The position numbers were made by a program, and so were the translations under genes. DNA of 64,000 nt from Nitzschia sp. DOCU1 (taxonomy: Eukaryota; Bacillariophyta; Bacillariophyceae; Bacillariales; Bacillariaceae): positions 3,191,534-3,255,533 of the forward strand of contig OX595986.1 of NCBI GenBank assembly GCA_951394045.1. Reading direction: 5' to 3'. The notes below the pieces were generated by a model. The model saw nothing but the letters and a program-made list of their open reading frames with translations. It was not told the origin of the DNA and did no database searches. Within the stretch, counting starts at the first letter, position 1. Each line of letters opens with the position of its first letter. Of the stretch, positions 54,111 through 63,500 are shown piece after piece.

Positions 54111-55330
54111 CTATTGTGGCGCCTCATCATTGCTTGTTGCCGCTTCCTCATCTTCCTCACCAGTAACAATCGGCGGCAAAAAGGCTCCCCGTCGTATTCT
54201 ACGAACCTGCACTTTGGCATGTTCCTGTAGTGATACCGCCACCCATGGAATGGATGGAATGGCTGCTCGTACTCCTTGTGGTAGTCCCTTCAAATTGATT
54301 GGTTTTGGCCAAAAGACGGATTGGAGACAGCCGCAGATGAGTTCCAGTGCGTCGTCGCACTTGAGTGTTTTCAAATAGGCTCCCATGTCCGTACTATCGT
54401 TTGTTGCTCCCATACGATCTAATAGTTTGGTCACCAAGGCTTCTTCGGCTTTATCCGACTGTCGACCGACAACTGCCGCATGACAATTCCAAAACTGGCC
54501 CGTCGGATCAATTCTCCAAAGTTCGTTTTGCCCCATGACCACCGCTGCGCTCTATATATAACACATAATTGCAAGATTATCAAGTAGTCCAGTAATGAGA
54601 TATATAGCACGTGAATCAGTCCATGATTGCAAAAGCCATCAAGCTGTCAGGACGTACGTACCGCCAACAGAGGAAGTCCATTTCCTGATGTTGTCTTTTG
54701 GGTCGGCACTTGCAACTGATCGGCTAGATTCCGTGCCAATTGCGAAACAGATAAAGAGTCGCCTCTTGGTTCGGATCGATCATCCAAATCATGTTCCATC
54801 ATGGATTGTGCCAATGCCTGTAGGCGCATCCGCAAGACTTGAGATGGCAATGGGTTGCCCGCCGTCACACCCATGGCACCCGGTGACAAATCCACAATAG
54901 GTAAAATGGAGGACGACGACGACGACGACTCTTCTTGCCCCTCTTCTACCTCATTGGAAATTAAGAATAATGATGATGACGTTGAAGTATTGGTACTTGT
55001 GTCATTGTTGCCGCTGCCCAGTGGAGTCACGGTCGTATTCAAATAGGGTGATAAGGGGACGGTCGATAACAGGAGCATGCCATCTTGGCAATGCATGGCC
55101 ACTACCAAATTGCTTCGTGGTTCCCGGACTAATTCCATGGTTCGTTCGACAGGATGCAACCGACCCGTAGGCGAAAATATAGTTGGAGGTTTGCCATTGT
55201 ACATGGCTTGTTCCGCAACATTGTCTGCTGCATTTGTTTGCCAGGGAGCGTCTTTCCAGGGCGTCGAGGAAGATACCAGCTGGAGCCAAACGACCAGCAG
55301 AATCCATCTCAAAAGAGAATCACTCATCAT
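54111..55330 (-). CDS. Proteasome alpha-subunit-like protein with signal peptide
   Basis: Exon 1 is 54662-55330 and exon 2 is 54111-54551, joined across a 110-nt intron (GTACGT...TATAG, phase 0); the product is 369 aa. The N-terminus MMSDSLLRWILLVVWLQLVSSS is a signal peptide or anchor. After it come hallmarks of the proteasome alpha fold: TIFSPTGRLHPVERTMELV (the alpha-type N-terminal segment), LVVAMHCQDGMLLLS, a Ser/Asp-rich insertion, SPGAMGVTAGNPLPSQVLRM, LARNLADQLQVPTQ, and across the splice LWRIDPTGQFWNCHAAVVGRQS, matching the D-P-S/T-G strand. Catalytic beta-type Thr is absent, as in alpha subunits. A secreted or ER/plastid-route location is unusual for this fold, so it is unlikely to be a core 20S subunit. 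Confidence 0.75.
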
Positions 55331-55763
55331 TGCGTTGTTGTTGTGCGTGTGTGTAGGGATGATCCAACTGTAAGAAGCACTACGTGTATGGCAACAGTAA
55401 TCTGCGATGTGAATGGATCAGTCCTCTCTGTCGCCGTTGTGGTGGCATGAAAAACGATCGGAACGCGATAGTAGTAGGTGTGGTGGGGTGTTCGCCTGAC
55501 AAAAGGTTTTGTCTCAAAGACACAAATTCGTTATGTAACGTTGTCTCCAATGAGTTCGCCACGGCCACGTGGAAGCACTGTGGGAGCCGACGCTTCTGAT
55601 CGTCGCTGTCGCTTTTCCCGCCAAAAACCGCCTTTGGGACTTCGTTTCCTCTCTCTCGCGACACGAGGCGATGGACAATGGACAATGTGACATCACTGTC
55701 TACTACTAGTAGTAGAGACTCTCTCAATAACGATTACGAATCAATACTTTGCTTCCATCCGTC
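55331..55763. other. Divergent intergenic region
   Basis: About 430 bases between the proteasome-like gene and PRP2; no other gene seen. It contains an ACTACTAGTAGTAG inverted-repeat-like stretch at about 55701-55714. Confidence 0.4.
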
Positions 55764-58700
55764 ATGCCTTCTTCAAAACATCGCGTTCCCCCCGAAGTGG
55801 AAGAATGGTGCTCTGATCAATTGCACGAACTCATGGGATTCTCGGATTCCCATTTAGCGAAATATTTGACCCATGTGGCCTCTCGAGCGAAAAGCTACGC
55901 GGAAATTCAACAAACTCTGCAACAAGGCAATGTGCAAGCCTCCCTTGATCAACAAACTGCCTTTTGTAAGGCTTTATTTGCCAAATGTCAACCGCGCAGC
56001 AGCAGCCATAAATCGGCAACGGCGACGCCAAAGACCAATGCGGAATGGCTAAAACAAGCCAATCAATATTCGTTATTGGAAGAAGATGAAGAATTGGCTG
56101 GCGATGCAAAAGAGAGCAAAAAGAAAAAGAAGGAAAAGAAGCGAAGCAAGGGCTCATATAGTAGGGACGATGATAATAGTGACGATGACAAGCAAAGGTC
56201 GTCATCGAGTAAAAAGGATAAATTGCGTGAAAAGAAAAAGCTTCGTCGCCATTACAGGGACGAGGATAGTGAAAGTGATTCTGACGAAAGTGGTGGTGGT
56301 GTACACCGAGAATCCTTGCAAGATCGTCGAGAACGGAGAAAAGAACGACAAGAGAAAGAAAAAGAGGACGCTTTGACTGCGGAACAGCGGGCAGAACTGG
56401 AACGCGAAAAAGACCTCCGCGAACGCGATGAGTTTGTTCAGCGCATGTTGGAACGAGACAAATCCAAGACCAAGCAGCAAATCAAGGAAGAAGAGGATGC
56501 TGCTGTTTTGGATGAATCAAAGGAAGCCATGCAAAAACGATTAGATATCGAACAGCGTCTGGCGAGGGGAGAGACCATTATTGGGGACGATGGCAAGGCC
56601 ATGACCTTGGAACGTTTGCGTATGGAAAGTCGTCGGGCCTATCTCAAGAAACGACAAGAAAGAGAAGTTACACTATTGAAACAGTCGATTCAAGATGAAG
56701 AGGAGTTGTTTCGGGATCAAAAGTTGACGGCTGCAGAACGAAAACGGATTGAATTGGGAAAGCAGATTCTCAAAATGGTCGAGAAGAATGAAAACAAGGA
56801 GGACCAGAATGATGGATTTTATCGACTGCCCGACGAGTACAATGATGGGGATACCAAACAGAGTCAAGACCAGGCGCTCTTGACATCGCGGTATGTGGAA
56901 CCTGTCAAGGAAAAATCGGAGCAGGAACTCTGGGAAGAAGCACAGACGGCAAAGGCGCAAGGTGTTGCTCCGCGCAAAAAGCAAGGAGCACAAACGGAGA
57001 AGGAGTATGAACTGGTATTTGATGATCAAATTGACTTTGTTATGCAGGAAACTACCAAGGGCTATGACAAGCGGGACAAGAAGCACCGTCCAATCGAAAA
57101 CGATACCACATCTGTTGCCGTAAAGGAAGAGGAACCCATCTTGACGGAACACGAAAAGATCCTCGTGGGAAGAAAGAAACTACCGGTTTACCCCTATCGA
57201 GAAGAATTTCTAGCGGCCGTCAAAGACCATCAGATTCTAGTCTTGGTAGGAGAAACAGGTTCGGGGAAGACGACGCAAATTCCGCAGTACCTACATGAGA
57301 TTGGTTATTCGGAGCTGGGGAAAATCGGTTGCACTCAACCTCGTCGTGTTGCTGCTATGAGCGTAGCAGCCCGTGTCGCCCAAGAAATGAACGTCCGTCT
57401 GGGGCATGAAGTGGGATACTCGATTCGCTTCGAAAACTGCACCTCCAAGTCGACCGTGATTCAATACATGACAGATGGAATGTTGTTGAGAGAAATTTTG
57501 ACTGAACCCGACCTGGCGAGCTACTCGTGCATGGTGATTGACGAAGCTCACGAGCGAACACTTCACTCGGATATTCTTTTTGGCTTGGTCAAAGATATTG
57601 TTCGCTTTCGAAGTGATTTGAAGCTTATCATCAGTAGTGCGACAATGGATGCAGAGAAGTTTTCCAAGTACTTTGACGATGCTAGTATTTTCATGATCCC
57701 CGGTCGCATGTTTCCTGTCGACATTTACTACACAAAGTCTCCCGAAGCCGACTATGTCGACGCGGCTGTCGTGACAGTCTTGCAAATTCATGTCTCCCAG
57801 CCTCTTAATGGCGATATTCTGGTTTTCTTGACTGGTCAAGAAGAAATTGAGACGGCGTCGGAGATTTTGACGCAGCGAACACGGAATCTGGGGTCGAAAA
57901 TCAAGGAACTAATGATTTGTCCCGTATTCGCCAATCTTCCCTCCGAGCAGCAGGCTAAGATCTTTGAAAAGACGCCAAAGGGAGCTCGAAAGGTGGTTCT
58001 TGCGACGAACATTGCTGAGACCAGTCTGACCATTGACGGCATCTGTTATGTAATCGATACTGGATTCAACAAGCAGAAGTCGTTCAACGCCCGCACAGGC
58101 ATGGAATCGTTGGTAGTCACACCAATATCCCAGGCAGCAGCGAACCAACGTGCTGGTCGTGCAGGTCGCACACAACCTGGAAAGTGCTTTCGACTATTTA
58201 CGGCGTGGTCATTCCAACACGAGCTCGAGCCCAATACAGTGCCTGAGATTCTGAGGACAAACTTGGGTAACGTTGTGCTCATGTTGAAGAGCTTGGGAAT
58301 CAACGACTTGCTCCACTTTGATTTCATGGACCGGCCACCAGCTGATGCGCTTATCCGAGCTCTGGAGCAACTGTATGCACTTGGGGCCTTGAACGACAAG
58401 GGTGAACTCACCAAGTTGGGACGGCGCATGGCAGAGTTCCCATTGGACCCCATGCTGAGCAAGAGCGTGATTGCATCGGAGAAGTACGGATGCGTTTCGG
58501 ATGTTCTGTCTACAGTTTCCATGCTTTCATTGGGGGCTTCCGTCTTTTACCGTCCCAAGGAAAAAGCAGTGCATGCAGACACTGCCCGATTGAATTTTGC
58601 TCGAGGCGGGGGAGGAGACCATATCTCGTTACTTCGTTGCTACAGCGAATGGGCTGCTACCGATTACAGTACGGCGTGGTGTTTTGAAAACTTTATTCAG

Positions 58701-59111
58701 GTTCGATCTATCCGTCGAGCCCGTGACATTCGAGAGCAGCTTGAAAGCTTGTGTGAGCGAGTAGAAATTGACCACACGGTTTCAAAACCCGACGACCTTG
58801 ATGCGATTCTGAAAGCCATTACCTCTGGTTTCTTTTACAACGTGGCCAGGCTTGGTCGCACTGGTGACTACCAGACTGTGAAGCAGCACAAAACGGTGTA
58901 TATTCATCCTAGTAGCGTCCTCGCCAAGGAAGACGAGCCACCAGCTTGGCTTGTTTTCTTTGAACTTGCCTTTACCACCAAAGAATTCATGCGGCAGGTA
59001 GCTCCGATCAAGCCTGAATGGCTTGTCGAGATTGCTCCCCACTACTATCAGCAAAGTGACGTCGAAGATCCGAAATCCAAGAAGATGCCCAAGAATCGAA
59101 ATCGTCGATGA
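55764..59111 (+). CDS. DHX16: DEAH-box splicing helicase PRP2/DHX16
   Basis: A single-exon 1115-aa protein from ATG 55764 (an upstream TTG extends the frame by five codons only). PRP2/DHX16 remodels the spliceosome before the first catalytic step. The N-terminal 450 residues are charged and coiled-coil-like (long Lys/Glu/Arg runs). The helicase core has GETGSGKTTQIPQYL (motif I), TQPRRVAAMSVA (Ia), DEAHERTLHSD (II), SSATMDAEKFS (III), TNIAETSLTIDG (V) and QRAGRAGRTQPGKCFRL (VI). The C-terminal HA2/OB region reads LNDKGELTKLGRRMAEFPLDPMLSK and FYNVARL ... TVYIHPSSVL. The wording LKSLGINDLLHFDFMDRPP and the KEFMRQV ... EWLVEIAPHYY ending fit DHX16 better than PRP22 or PRP43. Confidence 0.93.
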   Translation: MPSSKHRVPPEVEEWCSDQLHELMGFSDSHLAKYLTHVASRAKSYAEIQQTLQQGNVQASLDQQTAFCKALFAKCQPRSSSHKSATATPKTNAEWLKQANQYSLLEEDEELAGDAKESKKKKKEKKRSKGSYSRDDDNSDDDKQRSSSSKKDKLREKKKLRRHYRDEDSESDSDESGGGVHRESLQDRRERRKERQEKEKEDALTAEQRAELEREKDLRERDEFVQRMLERDKSKTKQQIKEEEDAAVLDESKEAMQKRLDIEQRLARGETIIGDDGKAMTLERLRMESRRAYLKKRQEREVTLLKQSIQDEEELFRDQKLTAAERKRIELGKQILKMVEKNENKEDQNDGFYRLPDEYNDGDTKQSQDQALLTSRYVEPVKEKSEQELWEEAQTAKAQGVAPRKKQGAQTEKEYELVFDDQIDFVMQETTKGYDKRDKKHRPIENDTTSVAVKEEEPILTEHEKILVGRKKLPVYPYREEFLAAVKDHQILVLVGETGSGKTTQIPQYLHEIGYSELGKIGCTQPRRVAAMSVAARVAQEMNVRLGHEVGYSIRFENCTSKSTVIQYMTDGMLLREILTEPDLASYSCMVIDEAHERTLHSDILFGLVKDIVRFRSDLKLIISSATMDAEKFSKYFDDASIFMIPGRMFPVDIYYTKSPEADYVDAAVVTVLQIHVSQPLNGDILVFLTGQEEIETASEILTQRTRNLGSKIKELMICPVFANLPSEQQAKIFEKTPKGARKVVLATNIAETSLTIDGICYVIDTGFNKQKSFNARTGMESLVVTPISQAAANQRAGRAGRTQPGKCFRLFTAWSFQHELEPNTVPEILRTNLGNVVLMLKSLGINDLLHFDFMDRPPADALIRALEQLYALGALNDKGELTKLGRRMAEFPLDPMLSKSVIASEKYGCVSDVLSTVSMLSLGASVFYRPKEKAVHADTARLNFARGGGGDHISLLRCYSEWAATDYSTAWCFENFIQVRSIRRARDIREQLESLCERVEIDHTVSKPDDLDAILKAITSGFFYNVARLGRTGDYQTVKQHKTVYIHPSSVLAKEDEPPAWLVFFELAFTTKEFMRQVAPIKPEWLVEIAPHYYQQSDVEDPKSKKMPKNRNRR

Positions 59112-59134
59112 GAACAACGCAGAGTAAAGGTCTA

Positions 59135-59989
59135 CTAAAATCTCTTCTTTACTCGCTTCCCACTTTCATCGCGATATCTGCTGGCCTTTTGAGCTTGACT
59201 GCGCTTTGTCGCTTCTGTAGATTTCAAGCTGGCATTCCCCGAGTGCGTTCCAGAATTCGACCCACTTGTTTGCCCAGCTAAAATGGCAGCCTTTCTCTTC
59301 TTTCGTTGTCTTGGATTGGGTCGTTTCTCCGTCGGAATAGCACGCTTCGCTTCTAGTTCCTCCAACGACGGCACAAATGTGGCACTGCCAGCATGAATCT
59401 GTTGAAAGAGTTGGATTTGATCCCGCCCCACCCCACAAAACCACAAGGAGGCGAACGGGGGAATTTCGTGGCCAGTTCCCTCTGGGTGATCGTACTCGTA
59501 GGGACTGGACGGTATCAAATACGCCACATCGTTGACTAGATCACCCAAAATCCGTCGATAATAACTCCGCGCTGCTACATAGTTTGGCATGAGCAGAAAG
59601 AAGGGCCTCTTTCGAGATCGGAATTGTTGTGCACAGAATTCGAGGCATTTTTCCTTGTGTGTATCAGAATATGGAGGGTTGGTAATCAAAGTATCGTGCT
59701 GTGGAACTTGTTGAGCGGCAATGTCCTTGTAGAAATCGCGCTTGGCATGCACCACCGATTCGAACCCGAGCTGATTTAGATACACAGCCGTTCGCCCATT
59801 GCAGTAGTAGGGATCATACAGTACATGCGATTTGCGCTCTTTCTTGTTGCTGCCTTTCTGAACGGCGTCCAGCAGAGGAAGTAAATCCTGATAGGCGACG
59901 AGCGGGGTCTCAAAATGATCGTTGTAGTCGACCGGGTAGTCGAATCTCGCGGCCCATTTCTTCTTCAGCTTTTCCTTCCTTGTCGCCAT
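59135..59989 (-). CDS. NPPY-type methyltransferase
   Basis: A single-exon 284-aa protein from ATG 59989. It begins with a basic segment (MATRKEKLKKKWAAR) and carries a Rossmann-type methyltransferase core: YDPYYCNGRTAVYLNQLGF at the motif I place (unusual, D-P-Y-Y-C in place of a Gly-rich loop) and ITNPPYSDTHKEKCLEF at motif IV. The N-P-P-Y box is typical of enzymes that methylate the exocyclic amine of adenine or cytosine, or a glutamine side chain. The C-terminal 75 residues are Ser/Lys/Arg-rich with RQRKKRKA and KRVKKRF, suggesting nuclear or nucleolar location. Nucleic-acid methylation (possibly rRNA or DNA) is inferred. It is convergent with PRP2, stops 23 bases apart. Confidence 0.7.
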   Translation of the reverse strand: MATRKEKLKKKWAARFDYPVDYNDHFETPLVAYQDLLPLLDAVQKGSNKKERKSHVLYDPYYCNGRTAVYLNQLGFESVVHAKRDFYKDIAAQQVPQHDTLITNPPYSDTHKEKCLEFCAQQFRSRKRPFFLLMPNYVAARSYYRRILGDLVNDVAYLIPSSPYEYDHPEGTGHEIPPFASLWFCGVGRDQIQLFQQIHAGSATFVPSLEELEAKRAIPTEKRPNPRQRKKRKAAILAGQTSGSNSGTHSGNASLKSTEATKRSQAQKASRYRDESGKRVKKRF

Positions 59990-60567
59990 TTCTAAATGAA
60001 GAGAGCTGATTCAGAAGCTTACAGAACACATCGAAAGACGGAGGCAAAATCAAAGTGAGGCGGTAAATACTGCCGGTAGCAACATTTGAGATCGACTGCA
60101 ACATAAACGTGCTTCGCCGGTACACGCAAAAATTGCTAGCCGCCAGTCACGTGTTCAGTCCATTGAGTCATCAAGCTCGTGATTGATTTCTGAGTCACGT
60201 CTACTTACACAAAACCCGCGTGGAATTTCAGTCCATAGAGTCAGTCATAGAATTCGTCGCACTTTAGCTCTATTAGAGCTAATGGGGCGGAAATACGGGG
60301 CGTAGTAACAGCGATGGCGAGTTTAGTATTTGAACAGACTCCTCGCAGTCATTGCAACAACCTTGCCGTTGATAGCGGCGATTGATCCCCATGACCGATT
60401 CGACGACACCATCCTATGAGATTTTCATTTTGGCTTTTTCGATAGGTAAATCTGTCTTGGGAAGTTTTAGGTTTCCCATCCGATTTTGAGAACGAGAAGC
60501 AGTGGAACATTCACTACAATTCTACCCCTAGTAGCTAAAAAGCTGTTGGAGAAGTCCATCCTGATAA
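59990..60567. other. Intergenic, nothing recognised
   Basis: About 580 bases: promoter of the methyltransferase gene and 3' end of the villin-headpiece gene. Short palindromic text TAGCTCTATTAGAGCTA at about 60264-60280; no gene. Confidence 0.4.
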
Positions 60568-63500
60568 TCAAAAGAGACCGGATTGCTTTTTCTTCAGATC
60601 TTGTTTCCATTTTGGGAGCTGCTCGAAATTTGCCTTTGAGATGTGGAAGATCCTCTCAAACTCGTCTGGTGAAAGGTATTGCTCGCGGTGCGAGTAGTCA
60701 ATGTCCTCGATTCGTTTCTCCTTAAGATCCTCAAAAGTATAGTATTTCGGTTGACTCTTTGGGGTCGTTGGAATATCCGTTCGTTTCAAATGACTCGGTA
60801 CATTCAACAGACCCATAGATTTTGCCTTGGGACGAGGATTGGTCACGTCTGGCGAAAGTGTGCCATCCACAAATCCTGCAACCTTTTTCTTTTGAAAAAT
60901 AGCTGGTGGAGTTCTAGGTGAAACAAATTTCGTTACCTCGATACCCCCCGGAACTGTGACGACTTCTTTCTCAGCATCCGCCGGGTGGTGAGCGTGCGTA
61001 GGCTCCTCGGCAGAGGTAGCGGTCATGGCCGCCTCTGGTGGTTGCACCTTCGCGATGATATCTGTTTTCTTCGCAGCGGAGAGCCTCTTAAGGCCTGGGT
61101 TAGATCTGATCGACGGAGTAATCGCACCCGGCGAGGCTGGTTTCTCTGCATCCGCGTGCACGTGAGAGTGCGTAGGTTCCTTGGCAGAGGTAGCGGCCAA
61201 TGCCGCCTCTGGTGGCTGCACCTTCGTGATGATATCTGACTTCTTCGCAAGGGCGAGCCTCTTAAGGGCTGGGTTAGACCTGATCGACGGAGTACTCGTA
61301 CCCGGTGAGGCCGGGGCGTCGTCCTCTGACTTTTTGTAGAAAATCGACGGGATCTTTCGGACTGCGTGCTCAGGCATTGTCGTTGCACTCGCAGGATCCT
61401 CTGTACTCTCATTAGCCACTGTCTTCTTATCAACCACAGACTGGATCTTTCGCAAACCCAGCACGGGCCGAGAGGCACCAGGCGAGGCCGGTGCATCGTT
61501 TTTCTTTACTACGGTGGACTGGATCTTTCGCAAAACCGGCGTGGAACGAGAAGTACCAGGCGAGGCTGGTGCGTCATCCTCTGCTCTTTTCCCTATCGCC
61601 GGGATCTTCCGGATCACAGGCACTGGCACTTGTGCCTTCGTGTCATTCGGGATGGTTTCACAATCGTCCTCTGCTCTCTTTCCAAGCACCTTGCGCAAAC
61701 CCATCGTTCCCTTGATTGATGGCCTGCTGGTGACAGGTGAGGCTGGGGCATCGTCCTCTGTTTTCTTGTAGAAAATCGACGGAATCTTGCCGGCCCCCGG
61801 TACATGCCCTTTCTTAGCGCCCAAGGGATCATCCCCACCCCCGTCCTTTGTTTCCTTTGTGTCGATCTTTCTTAAACCTGGCGTAGACCTCGTCGATCTC
61901 GTGCTGGTACCGGGCGATGGTGGAGCGTCGTCTTCTTTTTTCTTGTAGAAAATCGATGGGATTTTCTTAATTGCAACCGGATCATCTGCTACACCGTCTT
62001 CCTTTGCGCCGAGTTTCCGTAAACCTGGCGTAGACCTCATCGATCTCGTGCTGGTACCGGGCGAGGGTGGAGCATCGTCTTCCTTTTTCTTGTAGAAAAT
62101 CGACGGGATTCTCTTCATTGCAACCGGATCATCTGCACCAGCCTCCTTTGTTTCCTTTGCGTCGGATTTTCGTAATCCTGGCGTAGACCTCGTTGATCTC
62201 GTGCTGGTACCGGGCGAGGGTGGAGCATCGTCGTCCTTTTTGTTGTAGAAAATCGACGGGATTTTCCTAATGGCGGGTGCAGCTCCTTGTGGCTTTGTAT
62301 CACTTGGGGGATCGGTAGTGTCACCCTCTGCTCCTTTTGCAAGACCAGGTGTAGACCGAGCTAATCTGGTACTTGGACCAGGCGAGACTAGGGGGTTATC
62401 CTCAGTTTGCTTTGCAATCGACGGGATCTTTCGGATCACTTTCGTTGTGACTTTTGCCCTTGTGCCACCCGGGGAAACTGGAGCAACCCCGATGTCGGGA
62501 ACAGCACTCTTCTCCTTAAAGATCGATGGAACTCGAACCGCCGAGGGCCGCCGGGTGACAGGGTTGGATGCATCAGACGTTACACCCACTTTGGTCGATG
62601 GAGGTGGGGCAGACTCTACCGGTGCTGATGCAGGTTTGGTCGACTCCTGGGGCTGCTTCTGCGACGAACCATCGGTATCATTTTGCGGCACAGGGCTCTT
62701 GCTGATTCTTCGAACAAAAACGGTACGTCTGATGGTTGTTTTGGGTGCAGAATCTCCCTGTGTTGAGACCGGCTTGAATGAATTAGATTCTTGGGCAGGC
62801 AAACCTCCAATATCATTGTGCGGCCCAGGGCTTTTGCTGACTCTTCGAACGACTACGGTACGTCTAATGACTGTTGTAGGTCGGCGGGTAGGTTCCGGGC
62901 CCTCGGCTGCAACCTGCTGGGTGGCCTTGGATGTTTTGAAGATTGGTGGAACTTTGAGAGCACCACTTTTCTGGAAAGAGCTTTTCCGTACAATTGTGTT
63001 CTTCGCGATGTTCGAGCTTTCGGCCTCAACGGCAGCGCCCTTGCCAGCCCTTGATGCAACGAAAGCTCGTACATCGGACGGTTTGACCACCGATCTAGCC
63101 ACTTGGTTCGCATCATCGTTGTTCTTGAATATTGATGGAACCCTCACCGGCTTGCCTCTATTACTGTTCCTTTTCTGTGGAACACTGCCGGCCAGTGGAC
63201 CTTCTTGTTCCCCTGCAAGCTCAGCATTTTGGCCCGAGGCCTTATCACCCCACTTCCCCGTATTCCGTACTAATGACGGGCGGAGCAGCGCTTGGGCAAA
63301 TATTGCTGCAGACTGGCTTTCTCGTGTTGGGTCAGTCTCGTCGTTCTCGTCTGGCGACGGAAGAAAGTGGTCTTTCCGTGACTGCTTCAAGAAAGATGAC
63401 GGTCTTGGTTGATAGCTTCTAGGACTTTGGATTTGATCAGGTTTGATTGAAGAAGATACTGCTGGGTGCGATTTTTCCTTCTCGACATTGTGATTGTTGA

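Noticed and set aside
62270..63412. 380-codon plus-strand frame
   Set aside because: Antisense shadow of the repeat-rich villin-headpiece gene; its low stop density comes from the Ser/Pro/Lys repeats.
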